A stretch of DNA of 64,000 bases from Amygdalobacter indicium (GCF_029101545.1 NZ_CP118866.1:1364001-1428000), one strand, 5' to 3'; positions 44,132-53,125 are shown, counted from the first letter of the stretch. Notes: a model not told the origin generated them from the sequence alone. Numbers and translations: made by a program.

Positions 44132-45583
44132 CTATGCAATCTGTAATTTAAGTTTCACAGGTCTGGAATGATAAGTTTTGCCTGTTTCATCAAGCGCCTC
44201 TGCTCTTAATTCCACATTTCCACGCCATTTAGAGTCTAACTTAAACTCATGCTCAAATTCCAATATTGATTGTCTCTTTCTGCCTTCTAATACACGTGTT
44301 AAGCCGATATTCTTAATTATAATTTCTTTCTGATTTCCCTTACTGATGATATAACGCACTGCAGACAAGCGGTGTTTAAAATCAAAAGTATTATCAGAAT
44401 TGCTAATTATAGAAGATTGCACATTTTGAATAGGCTTAACTAAACCGGTAATAGCAAATTTTCGACCAACAGAAATAATTTCATTCTCTTTGGGTGATAA
44501 TATTGAAGTAGATTTTTTCAACTTGCTCGGTTCCAGCATATTATCATTACCATCACTATTAAGATCCAATCTAGTTAAAGCTAAAAATTCATCACGATTA
44601 AACTTTAAAATTTCAGCCGACTTAGCACCTTCTATCTGTGGCTCGCCATAACTATAATAATATGACGTAAATCTATCATTGTTTTCAATAATTCCTTGCT
44701 TTTGAGCTGTACCTATTTCCACCTGATAAGTTGCTGAAGTTTCAGAAATATTATAATCAAACAAATGGATATGATTGTTTTGATATTCAGTTAAGTCGTT
44801 CCAACGCCATTTCGGCAATATTTCTGCAAACAGAGAACTATTATGAAATTCTGAAAAATTATCAGCAGGATGCCAAAATCCCACTAAAGGATCCGAAAGA
44901 ATTTTTATGCCATTTCTTTTCGCATATTTTTCAATTTGGCGGTAATGATTAGCCGGAGAAAAACGAAAACATGCAATGTCCTTGCTGACTCCAATTTTTA
45001 TATTTTTTACGTTTTTTGCTACTTCTGAGCCATCTTTAAGCAGCTTAACCACAATCTTATACTCTCCTTCGGGAAGTATTTTCCAACTATTTCCCCGCTC
45101 AGAATTAAGATTTAGATCTCTATTATATGCTCCACCTGAAACTAAAACGGCAAAATGGTGTGTATCAAAGCAAATTTTACGCCAAGCATCTTTAAATGTA
45201 TCCGGATTATTTCTGTCATATACTAAGTCCGGCATCAAAGAACTATATAACGGTCTGCGATCTGTTCCGGCATAATAGCTAAGAAATTTATAATTAACGT
45301 TCGTATTTTCCGGCTTATGAAATGAAGTTGACCTAAAGCTGCGTACAGCATCACCTTTTAACGTGAGTAAATCCACTGTTAAAGTTAAATTATCTTTAGT
45401 ATTGACACCATATAAGTCTCCCAAAACATAAAAATCTTTACCGGGAGGTATAACACAAGCTTGTTCTTTTGAAGGAATAGAAATATTAATAGAATATTCC
45501 GCCGCAACTTGAACACTAAAAGCGGAGCAAAGGAAACCTATTAAAAAAAGTAAATAAACACCAACATTTAATTTTTTTCTCAT
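44132..45583 (-). CDS. Secreted protein of unknown function, first gene of the AT-rich operon
   Basis: The 483-residue protein has a Sec signal peptide (LLFLIGFLCSAFSVQVAAEYS; cleavage probably after VAA). Repeated beta-rich segments such as LPEGEYKIVVKLLKDGSEVAKNVKNIKIGV and ISVGRKFAITGLV suggest Ig-like modules; no catalytic motif or anchor is seen. DLNSDGNDNMLE resembles a calcium-binding loop. As the first gene in the transporter operon it may bind or process the exported or captured substrate. Confidence 0.7.
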   Translation of the reverse strand: MRKKLNVGVYLLFLIGFLCSAFSVQVAAEYSINISIPSKEQACVIPPGKDFYVLGDLYGVNTKDNLTLTVDLLTLKGDAVRSFRSTSFHKPENTNVNYKFLSYYAGTDRRPLYSSLMPDLVYDRNNPDTFKDAWRKICFDTHHFAVLVSGGAYNRDLNLNSERGNSWKILPEGEYKIVVKLLKDGSEVAKNVKNIKIGVSKDIACFRFSPANHYRQIEKYAKRNGIKILSDPLVGFWHPADNFSEFHNSSLFAEILPKWRWNDLTEYQNNHIHLFDYNISETSATYQVEIGTAQKQGIIENNDRFTSYYYSYGEPQIEGAKSAEILKFNRDEFLALTRLDLNSDGNDNMLEPSKLKKSTSILSPKENEIISVGRKFAITGLVKPIQNVQSSIISNSDNTFDFKHRLSAVRYIISKGNQKEIIIKNIGLTRVLEGRKRQSILEFEHEFKLDSKWRGNVELRAEALDETGKTYHSRPVKLKLQIA

Positions 45584-45621
45584 AAATTAATCTCCAATCC
45601 CACCATTACATTATATTTTTG

Positions 45622-45696
45622 ATTATAGCACAATTTAGTATTTATATTATATTTTCAGGTAAAATCTCACATCTTTTTTCTTTTTTTAAGCGCTTA
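45622..45696 (-). promoter_or_regulatory. Extended -10 promoter and LacI-type palindrome
   Basis: On the minus strand TGCTATAAT (45622-45630) is an extended -10 site about 40 bp before the secreted-protein gene. Upstream, TAAGCGCTTA at 45687-45696 is a perfect palindrome with the central CG typical of LacI/GalR-family operators. No LacI-type gene is in the window. The rest of 45697-45931 shows nothing recognisable. Confidence 0.5.
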
Positions 45697-45931
45697 TTTT
45701 GTGCATAATGCATATTTTCAGACCGTATATAAATTTTAGTCTGAATAAAGCATAAATTATTTAAGAATTAAAATATTTTCGATAAATGAGTCAATCTGCA
45801 ATCCTATATCCGGTTCGTCGGAAAAAGAGAAACCAAAGGGATTAAGAGCCACTTTCTCACCTATCCTATCTAATTATTACAAAACTCATAGAAAAGCCTG
45901 CGCTTTTGACCTTTATTTTGGTAGTATAGCA

Positions 45932-45970
45932 CAAAAAAACGCCTCAGGAAAAGGACATTCCCGAGGCGCG
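45932..45970 (-). terminator. Terminator of the surface protein gene at 46001
   Basis: On the minus strand CGCCTCGGG.../...CCTGAGGCG form a stem followed by seven T. Confidence 0.75.
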
Positions 45971-46000
45971 GATAAAATTAATATGAACGCTAGTTAAAAA

Positions 46001-46789
46001 TTACTTGCGCTTACTGCAAGCAGCAGCAGCCAAAGTCAAAAGCAAACCGAAGCCGCTGACAACACCGGCAACTTCACCGGTCTTGCCGACCTGACCTTGT
46101 TTCATAGTCGAAGCGGCACCGTTATTCTGCGGAGCTGTCGTCTTCACATAATAAGCTTTAACTGTAAAGGCCGGAGCAGCATCAATATTGTTAGCCCATT
46201 GTTCGGACTTCTGAGGCTGTTGGTTACGAGCATCGTTTGCTAAAGCATAATAACCGAGCAAATTCTGCGGCAAGTTGGAGCCTGCTTCTACCACCATACT
46301 CGGATTAGCTACCGTCAAAGCGGTGACGAAACCGTGGACGCTGATATAATTGCGGCTGACAGTTGTGCTGTAAACGCCTAAACGATTACCGTTAGCATCA
46401 TAAGCTTCAACGTTAATAGCAATAACCTTGGAAACTGCCAAAACATTGATATTCCCCGCCTTAACTTCCAGTTTGCCGCCGACAAAAGGCATTGTCTGCC
46501 GTTCTGCCAAAACATAACCGTTCAATCCGCTCTTTGCCAGTAATTCCGCCGGTGTGTATACACCTTCTGTAATATTGAAGTTAGCTACATCCTGATTGCT
46601 GGCAATATCAACAACCTTCACTGTTGCCGTACCGGCCTTCTTATTAGTGCTTGCACCGTTTAAGGTTGCAGTCTGTCCTGCTTGCGGAGCGTTAAGATGT
46701 ACTGCACCGTTGTTGGACGCTGCTTGTGGACAAATGCTTAACCAGGCAGTTAGCGCCATCGCCATGGTTGCTGTTAAAATACGTTTCAT
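46001..46789 (-). CDS. Secreted KTGE-tailed protein, paralogue 1
   Basis: The 262-residue protein has a Sec signal (MKRILTATMAMALTAWLSI...QAA), a domain shared with its two neighbours (GVYTPAELLAKSG, YDANGNRLGVYSTT, HGFVTALTVANP) and the tail GQVGKTGEVAG, a hydrophobic helix and CSKRK. The start is the ATG with GGAGGTAGGTAAA upstream. It lacks the coiled-coil segment of the other two. It is probably wall- or membrane-anchored; function unknown. Confidence 0.8.
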   Translation of the reverse strand: MKRILTATMAMALTAWLSICPQAASNNGAVHLNAPQAGQTATLNGASTNKKAGTATVKVVDIASNQDVANFNITEGVYTPAELLAKSGLNGYVLAERQTMPFVGGKLEVKAGNINVLAVSKVIAINVEAYDANGNRLGVYSTTVSRNYISVHGFVTALTVANPSMVVEAGSNLPQNLLGYYALANDARNQQPQKSEQWANNIDAAPAFTVKAYYVKTTAPQNNGAASTMKQGQVGKTGEVAGVVSGFGLLLTLAAAACSKRK

Positions 46790-47024
46790 TTTACCTACCT
46801 CCAAAGATAAAGTTGCTTCAGAGAATATGTCCTGTCGGAGCAACTTAACTACAACTACAATATAACACGATTTTGCCCGAAATTTCGGGCTGTTCGCAAA
46901 CTATAATATAAGCCTAATATTTCGCAGCATTTTGTCTCAATTATGCAAAATTCGGCGCTTTTTGTAATAGTGGTGTAATGAGGCAGGCGGCAACCGCTGA
47001 CAGTTACAGCGCTGCACTTAAGCG

Positions 47025-47056
47025 AAAAAAGGCACCGCCTGAAGCAGTGCCCTTTT
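47025..47056 (-). terminator. Terminator of the surface protein gene at 47119
   Basis: On the minus strand AAGGGCACTGC/GCGGTGCCTT with one mismatch is followed by six T. Confidence 0.75.
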
Positions 47057-47062
47057 ATCTAC

Positions 47063-48174
47063 TTTAACGCCTTAGAGGCGGCTGTTATAGTTCAGCGAAC
47101 TTCCTGTCTGTTCGACAATTAATGACGCTTTGTAGCAACTACTACACCGGCTAATGTCATCAAAGCACCGATACCTGTAGCAACTGTAGCAACTTCACCG
47201 GTCTTACCGACTTGGCCGTTCTTTGTGCCCTTAACAGGTTTACCGTTCTTGTCTGTGTACTTCTTGGCTGTAGCCTTTGTGTAAACAGCATAAATGTCAA
47301 CAACACCGCCCTTGGTGTAATTACCGACATAAACGTGCTTAGCATTTGCGGGGCTCTCTGTATCCAATACGAAGTAACCGTTTACATCTACGCCCTTAAC
47401 GCCGGCTGCATCAAATGTCAATTCCTTCGGAGCAACTTCCAAAGCTGTAACGAATTTTGCAACTGTCTTCTTTGTAACATCAAAAGCATGACCTAATGAA
47501 CGACCTTCTTCATCCAAAGGATGGATTGTGTACTTGATCAAAGGTTGAACCTTAACCAGGACATTAGCATGTCTGTGATCCTTGATTTCGAAAACAGCTT
47601 CTGAACCCTCAGCAGCTACTAAGCCGTCCTTGGAGTTCTTCTCAGCGCCTGTCAATTCGATCAATTGTGCCGGTGTATATGTGCCTGCAGGTACTTCTAC
47701 TGCATCAGCGTATACTTTGCCGGTTTCTTCATCTTTGATTGTTACATAACCGTAATCGTTAGCTTGTAACTTCTTCTTGGCATCTTCGAGAGCTTTTTTA
47801 GCTGTCTCAACTGCTTTTTCTAATTGACCAAGCTTCTCTAAAGTTGTAGTCTTGTCTTTCTTTGCAGTTTCGACTGCTTCTTCAGCTGTTTTTACAGCTT
47901 TCTCAGCGTCTTTTACTTTCTTTTGCAACGAAGCATAGTTGTTGGAATCTGCCTTCGGCAATACTGTCAAACCTAATGTCATTACAGTAGCCAAAGCCAA
48001 TGTGATAATCTTCTTCATGGTTATTTCCTCCATTTAATTTATTGAGTACGGTGGTTGATGTGCCCGTCTCAGTACACGCATACTTTAGCACAGCTTCTTA
48101 CCCCTGAAACAACTTTTCCCGCAACCTCACTTTTGTCTCACCTTAACTTCACATTGTTTTCACAGTTGTGCATA
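47063..48174. repeat. Tandem duplication unit 1 (gene, leader and downstream region)
   Basis: About 1.11 kb recurs at 48248-49369. The flanks, signal peptide, coiled-coil and C-terminal coding parts are almost identical at the DNA level, while two internal coding segments differ. Confidence 0.9.
47119..48018 (-). CDS. Secreted KTGE-tailed protein, paralogue 2
   Basis: The 299-residue protein has a signal peptide (MKKIITLALATVMTLGLTVLPKADS), then a charged heptad-rich helix (about residues 25-85, KDAEKAVKTAEEAVETAKKD and similar), then the domain shared by the family (GTYTPAQLIELTGAEK, KYTIHPLDEEGRSLGHAF, FVTALEVAPKELTFDAAGVKG) and the tail NGQVGKTGEVA-hydrophobic-TKRH. GGAGGAAATAACC precedes the chosen ATG. 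TGCTAAAGT about 70 bp upstream is a likely extended -10 promoter box. Each gene has its own terminator. Confidence 0.85.
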   Translation of the reverse strand: MKKIITLALATVMTLGLTVLPKADSNNYASLQKKVKDAEKAVKTAEEAVETAKKDKTTTLEKLGQLEKAVETAKKALEDAKKKLQANDYGYVTIKDEETGKVYADAVEVPAGTYTPAQLIELTGAEKNSKDGLVAAEGSEAVFEIKDHRHANVLVKVQPLIKYTIHPLDEEGRSLGHAFDVTKKTVAKFVTALEVAPKELTFDAAGVKGVDVNGYFVLDTESPANAKHVYVGNYTKGGVVDIYAVYTKATAKKYTDKNGKPVKGTKNGQVGKTGEVATVATGIGALMTLAGVVVATKRH

Positions 48175-48202
48175 TTCTATAGGTAATTAAATTATTCCGG
48201 TA

Positions 48203-48233
48203 AATAAGAAAACACCGCCTGAGGCGGTGTCTT
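48203..48233 (-). terminator. Terminator of the surface protein gene at 48304
   Basis: GACACCGCC and GGCGGTGTT form a near-perfect stem followed by TTCTTATTT on the minus strand. Confidence 0.8.
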
Positions 48234-48247
48234 CTCATCAACTCTTG

Positions 48248-49369
48248 TTTAACGCCTTAGAGGCGGCTGTTATAGTTCAGCGAACTTCCTGTCTGTTCGA
48301 CAATTAATGACGCTTTGTAGCAACTACTACACCGGCTAATGTCATCAAAGCACCGATACCTGTAGCAACTGTAGCAACTTCACCTGTCTTACCGACTTGG
48401 CCGTTCTTTGTGCCCTTAACAGGTTTACCGTTCTTGTCTGTGTACTTCTTAGCTGTAGCTTGCTTGTAGTAAGCATAAACATCAACAACGCCGCCCTTGG
48501 TGTAGTTACCTACATAAACATGCTCATGGTTTCTTGCATCTTCTTCATCCAATACGAAGTAACCGTTTACATCTACGCCTTTAACGCCGGCTGCATCAAA
48601 TGTCAATTCTTTCGGAGCGACACCATCTTTACCTGCAGCTGTAACGAACTCTGCAACTGTCTTCTTTGTAACATCAAAAGTATGACCTAATGAACGACCT
48701 TCTTTATCCAAAGGATGGATTGTGTACTTGATCAAAGGTTGTACCTTAACTGTAAAATAAGAATGTTCGTGATCCTTGATTACATAAACAGCTTTTGCTT
48801 CCTTACCAGCTACCAAACCGTCTTTGGAGTTCTTCTCAGCGCCTGTCAATTCGATCAATTGTGCCGGTGTATATGTGCCTGCAGGTACTTCTACTGCATC
48901 AGCGTATACTTTGCCGGTTTCTTCATCTTTGATTGTTACATAACCGTAATCGTTAGCTTGTAACTTCTTCTTGGCATCTTCGAGAGCTTTTTTAGCTGTC
49001 TCAACTGCTTTTTCTAATTGACCAAGCTTCTCTAAAGTTGTAGTCTTGTCTTTCTTTGCAGTTTCGACTGCTTCTTCAGCTGTTTTTACAGCTTTCTCAG
49101 CGTCTTTTACTTTCTTTTGCAACGAAGCATAGTTGTTGGAATCTGCCTTCGGCAATACTGTCAAACCTAATGTCATTACAGCAGCCAAAGCCAATGTGAT
49201 AATTTTCTTCATGGTTATTTCCTCCATTTAATTTATTGAGTACGGTGGTTGATGTGCCCGCCTCAGTACACGCATACTTTAGCACAGCTTCTTACCCCTG
49301 AAACAACTTTTCCTGCAACCTCACTTTTGTCTCACCTTAACTTCACACCGTTTTCACATTTGTGCACAT
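48248..49369. repeat. Tandem duplication unit 2
   Basis: Direct repeat of 47063-48174 with an offset of about 1,185 bp. Identity outside the coding variable windows indicates a recent duplication or gene conversion. Confidence 0.9.
48304..49212 (-). CDS. Secreted KTGE-tailed protein, paralogue 3
   Basis: The 302-residue protein matches paralogue 2 almost exactly in the first ~145 residues and in the last ~45. It differs around AGKEAKAVYVIKDHEHSYFTV and around GKDGVAPKEL...EEDARNHEHV, where three residues are inserted. Signal peptide, helical charged segment, shared domain and KTGE tail are as in paralogue 2. Histidine pairs (DHEH, NHEH; DHRH and AKH in the other) sit in the variable windows and might bind metal, which is speculative. 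Confidence 0.85.
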   Translation of the reverse strand: MKKIITLALAAVMTLGLTVLPKADSNNYASLQKKVKDAEKAVKTAEEAVETAKKDKTTTLEKLGQLEKAVETAKKALEDAKKKLQANDYGYVTIKDEETGKVYADAVEVPAGTYTPAQLIELTGAEKNSKDGLVAGKEAKAVYVIKDHEHSYFTVKVQPLIKYTIHPLDKEGRSLGHTFDVTKKTVAEFVTAAGKDGVAPKELTFDAAGVKGVDVNGYFVLDEEDARNHEHVYVGNYTKGGVVDVYAYYKQATAKKYTDKNGKPVKGTKNGQVGKTGEVATVATGIGALMTLAGVVVATKRH

Positions 49370-49398
49370 AAATCCCGTTTCCGTCACCTGTTTGAAAT

Positions 49399-50334
49399 TT
49401 AGCTCCGCCGGCCGCCGGCTGCCGGAGAATCTGAAAGAGAAGCAAAAAGGCGCTCAGGATAATAAACCTGCGCTAAAGTCAAACCTTCAGGCGGCATCGT
49501 CATCCCCGCCCGTGTCCGCTCACCGGCAGCAAGCAAAGCCGCAACTTCCGCGACAGACAGCCGCCCGCGGCCGACATCCGTCAACGTCCCGACAATAATA
49601 CGCACCATATTATAGAGAAAACCGTCACCGCTGATAACAAAACGCAAACATGGCAAATTAAAAGGCGCCGCCAACGTAAACTCCCGCAGCTGCAAACTCA
49701 ACACCCGCCGTCTGTAATCCGTCACCTGCGCCTTCGCCGCACAAAAAGCCCGAAAATCATGCTCCCCGACCAACAGCGCCGCCGCTTCCTGCATCTTATT
49801 CACATCCAACTGATAATAGCAGCGACAGAGACTTGGGCGCAGCAAAGCCGGCACAAAACGCGCCAAAAGCAAATCATAATAATACGTCTTAGCCAAAGTT
49901 GAAAAGCGGGCATTAAAATCATGTTCAACCTCCACCGCCTCCAACACGGACACGGACGGCGGCAACAGCGCCTGACAGGCTAGAGGAAAAGCGGCAAGCG
50001 GAATTGCCGCATCCGTATAAAAATTCGCCACATAAGCCAAGGCACTAACCTTAGCATCCGTCCGGGAACAACCGTAAATTAAAATATCCTCCCCGCACAA
50101 ACGACTTAAGCAGCGCTCCAAAACCTCCTGCACCGACAAAGCATTCTTCTGCCGCTGAAAACCGGCAAAATCCCGCCCGTCATACTGCAAAAGCAAAGCA
50201 ATATTCCGCCGCCTGTGATAATCACGGAAATTACAATTAAAAACCGGCTGCGGCGCCGCTTGCAAAAAAGCTGCAAGCTCAGGTGTCTCAGCCGGCATAA
50301 ATGCCGCTTTCACCGCATCATCCGCCAACAACAC
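49399..50334 (-). CDS. truA: tRNA pseudouridine synthase A
   Basis: The 311-residue protein has the TruA fold with catalytic Asp in GCSRTDAKVSA, where the usual motif is RTDAGVHA. Other marks are YDGRDFAGFQRQ, FNARFSTLAKTYYYDLL and FVISGDGFLYNMVRIIVGTL. It makes pseudouridine at positions 38-40 of tRNAs. The start is GTG with GAGG at good distance and gives an N-terminal extension of about 45 residues over typical TruA. It is 8 bp from ecfT and ends this operon. Confidence 0.92.
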   Translation of the reverse strand: MLLADDAVKAAFMPAETPELAAFLQAAPQPVFNCNFRDYHRRRNIALLLQYDGRDFAGFQRQKNALSVQEVLERCLSRLCGEDILIYGCSRTDAKVSALAYVANFYTDAAIPLAAFPLACQALLPPSVSVLEAVEVEHDFNARFSTLAKTYYYDLLLARFVPALLRPSLCRCYYQLDVNKMQEAAALLVGEHDFRAFCAAKAQVTDYRRRVLSLQLREFTLAAPFNLPCLRFVISGDGFLYNMVRIIVGTLTDVGRGRLSVAEVAALLAAGERTRAGMTMPPEGLTLAQVYYPERLFASLSDSPAAGGRRS

Positions 50335-50342
50335 ATTTCACC

Positions 50343-51143
50343 TCACAAATAAACTTGCCCGAGCAACAAAAGCACCAAAGCTCCGATCAACGAAGAAGCC
50401 AACAAATAATCCCGCGCCTGCAATTTGAACTGCTGCAAACGTGTCCGATGCTCCCCCCCGTGATAACAGCGAGCCTCCATACTCGTAGCCAAATCCAGCG
50501 CCCGATTGATCGCCGAAACGAACAACGGCACAAGAATAACCACCATACCTTTAGCCTTTTTAATAATACCGCCGGTATCAAAATCAGCCCCGCGCGCCAA
50601 CTGCGCCTTCTCCAAAGTCTCCATCTCCTCGGCAATCGTCGGCACAAAACGCAACGCAATCGACAGCATCATAGCAATCTCGTGGCCGGGAAACCCGAAT
50701 TTGGAAAAAGGCTTAAACAAATCTTCCAAAGCGGCGGCAATAACTAATGGCGAAGTTGTCAACGTCAAAAATAAAGTCGAAGTCAAAACCAGATAAACAA
50801 TCCGCAGCAGCATCTTAACCGCCTGCAACAAATTTTCCTGATAAATCACAATAAAACGCCAACGCCACAAAACCGTCTCGCCCGTACCGATAAACAGATT
50901 CATCAGAAAAATAACGGCCGAAATAGCGACAATCTGCTTCAAACTTTGCCAAAAACAGCTCCAGGGCAACTTGGCACAGGCGAACAACGCCAACAAAATC
51001 AAAGCATATGCCGCCAGCGCCCACAAACTTTGCAGACAAAAAATCAAAATCATCAGCACGAAAGATGTGACAATTTTCAGCCGCGGATCAAAATTATGAA
51101 TCAGCGAATCGGCTCGATAATATTTACCTAATGTTATACGCAC
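50343..51143 (-). CDS. ecfT: ECF transporter transmembrane subunit EcfT
   Basis: The 266-residue protein has the EcfT helices and coupling motifs (EAQLARGADF-type: EKAQLARGADFDTG, and EARCYHGGEHRTR). It couples the ATPase dimer to exchangeable S-components that bind vitamins or metals. It overlaps the end of the fused ecfA by 10 bp. Confidence 0.94.
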   Translation of the reverse strand: MRITLGKYYRADSLIHNFDPRLKIVTSFVLMILIFCLQSLWALAAYALILLALFACAKLPWSCFWQSLKQIVAISAVIFLMNLFIGTGETVLWRWRFIVIYQENLLQAVKMLLRIVYLVLTSTLFLTLTTSPLVIAAALEDLFKPFSKFGFPGHEIAMMLSIALRFVPTIAEEMETLEKAQLARGADFDTGGIIKKAKGMVVILVPLFVSAINRALDLATSMEARCYHGGEHRTRLQQFKLQARDYLLASSLIGALVLLLLGQVYL

Positions 51144-53125
51144 TGTATCTTGCCTCTTTCCGTCGCAGCGCTACTCTCCTGCCGCTTTACTTGCTGCTTT
51201 ACCTGCTGCGCCTCGGCAACTGACGGAGCAATTGTCGTAGCAACTGTCGCGGCAACAAAATCCAGAATAACCTGCAAAGTCTGCAACAAAGTCGGAGCAT
51301 ACGTCGGCAGCTGCCAACCCAAACGCGCCTGCAAAAGCTGCAGACACGCCGTAAACGTCGGCTGCTCCAAAGCATTGGCCGCCAACAAATCCCGATCCGG
51401 GAAAATCACCTCAGGTTCTGCCAACTTCACAACCTTACCATGCTGCAAAATTAAAACCCGATCGGCAAACTCCGCCACATCTTCCATATTATGCGACACA
51501 ACCACAACGGTCTTGCCCAAACTTTGCAACAACTTAATATAATTGAACATCTCTTTCCGCCCCAAATCATCCAAACCGGCCGCCGGCTCATCCAAAACCA
51601 GAATCTCCGGCCACATAGCAATAATTCCGGCAAAGGCCACCTTGCGCATCTGACCGCCGGACAACTCGAAAGGCGATTTCTGCAAAACATCTTTGTCAAA
51701 GCCCAACATCGTTACTGCCAGATTGACCATATTATCCACCTGAGCGGGCGAATACGCCAATTTCGTCGGCCCGTAGGCAATATCTTTATAAACAGTCTCG
51801 GCAAAAAGCTGATGCTCGGGATATTGAAAGAGCAATGAGACCTTGCGCCGAATTGCCAGCAAATTACTTTTCACGGAAGCATCAAGCCCGTCAATAATTA
51901 CTTCTCCCGGCTTATTCGCCAACAACGCATTAAGGTGCATAATCAAAGTCGATTTGCCCGAACCGGAATGGCCGACAATCGCCAACACCTCGCCCCGCTT
52001 GACCTCGAACGAAATATCGTCCAATACCGGCGGCGTGTTTTTCTCCTGCTCCTCATAGCGATAAGTAAGATGTTCGACTTTAATAATAGGCTCAGGCTCA
52101 GCTTGAGCGGATTGCACAGCCCCTACGGCGCCTGCAGCCGCAAAAACCTGCATCAAAGACTTAACCTTCGCCGCCAAACGAGCCGCAAGCTCCTGTTCAT
52201 CCTGCGCCAACAACGCCATCTGCCCGCGCAAGCGCTGCATAAGAAGCGCTCCTTCACCTTTATCGGTCGCCGCCTGCAACAACGCCGCCGCACTTTGCAA
52301 CAACGCCTTTTGCACCGTCGCCGGCAACAAATCCGGCAAAGTTAAAAGCTCTCGTCCCTGTACCGTCTCCAAAACTTTCAACAGCGCAATCTCCCCCGGC
52401 ACGCTGAGCTTCAGCTCCCGAATCAAAGCCGCATCGTTAAAAAGATCCAACGGCGAATAATTCCGCACCAAATGTCCTTGCTGCAAAACCAGAACCTTAT
52501 CGGCTGTCAAAATTTCATCCAGATGATGCGTCACATTAACAATCGTCAAACCCTTGGACAAACGTAACTGCCGAATAAAAGCCAAAAGTTCCCGCCGCAT
52601 CGACGGATCCAACATACTTGTCGCCTCGTCCAGCACGACAGCTTGCGGCTCCATCACCAAAATACCGCCGACGGCCAATTTCTGCTTTTGACCGCCCGAC
52701 AAATTGCTCGGCGCCGTATCTTTATAAGCCTCCATATGTAACAACTGCAGCACCCGCTTAATCCGCGCCGCAATCTCAAGCGGCGGAATCGCCAAATTTT
52801 CAGGCCCGAAAGCCATATCCTCCGTCACGGTAGTCCCGATAATCTGATTATCCGGATTTTGAAAAACCATCCCGACCAAACGTCTCAGCTCAAACAGCTG
52901 CGTATCATCCTGACTGTCAATCCCGAAGCTGCGTACCTTGCCGCTATCGGGCAACAGCAAAGCATTCAAATGGCGTGCCAAAGTCGACTTGCCCGAACCG
53001 TTACGCCCGATCAAAGCCGTATAAGAACCCGGCACTAAAGAAGCAGTAACATCAGCCAATGTCACCTGCCCCTCTTCATAACTGAAATTAACATGTTTCA
53101 GCTCAAAAGCAATATCCGACTGCAC
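51134..53125 (-). CDS. ecfA: Fused ECF transporter ATPase EcfA1-EcfA2
   Basis: A single 663-residue chain holds two complete ABC ATPases. The first (about residues 5-245) has Walker A GRNGSGKST, signature LSGGQKQKLAVGG and Walker B VVLDEATSMLDP; the second (about 348-590) has GHSGSGKST, LSGGQMRKVAFAG and LVLDEPAAGLDD. A 100-residue Leu/Ala/Gln-rich linker joins them and a 70-residue Ala/Val/Gln-rich tail follows. In most Firmicutes these are two genes. The domain order matches the usual ecfA1/ecfA2 order before ecfT. Confidence 0.93.
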   Translation of the reverse strand: MQSDIAFELKHVNFSYEEGQVTLADVTASLVPGSYTALIGRNGSGKSTLARHLNALLLPDSGKVRSFGIDSQDDTQLFELRRLVGMVFQNPDNQIIGTTVTEDMAFGPENLAIPPLEIAARIKRVLQLLHMEAYKDTAPSNLSGGQKQKLAVGGILVMEPQAVVLDEATSMLDPSMRRELLAFIRQLRLSKGLTIVNVTHHLDEILTADKVLVLQQGHLVRNYSPLDLFNDAALIRELKLSVPGEIALLKVLETVQGRELLTLPDLLPATVQKALLQSAAALLQAATDKGEGALLMQRLRGQMALLAQDEQELAARLAAKVKSLMQVFAAAGAVGAVQSAQAEPEPIIKVEHLTYRYEEQEKNTPPVLDDISFEVKRGEVLAIVGHSGSGKSTLIMHLNALLANKPGEVIIDGLDASVKSNLLAIRRKVSLLFQYPEHQLFAETVYKDIAYGPTKLAYSPAQVDNMVNLAVTMLGFDKDVLQKSPFELSGGQMRKVAFAGIIAMWPEILVLDEPAAGLDDLGRKEMFNYIKLLQSLGKTVVVVSHNMEDVAEFADRVLILQHGKVVKLAEPEVIFPDRDLLAANALEQPTFTACLQLLQARLGWQLPTYAPTLLQTLQVILDFVAATVATTIAPSVAEAQQVKQQVKRQESSAATERGKIQCV

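Noticed and set aside
45784..45850. tRNA-like stretch with GGTTCG
   Set aside because: No acceptor or anticodon stems can be formed around it; no tRNA or rRNA gene was found in the window.
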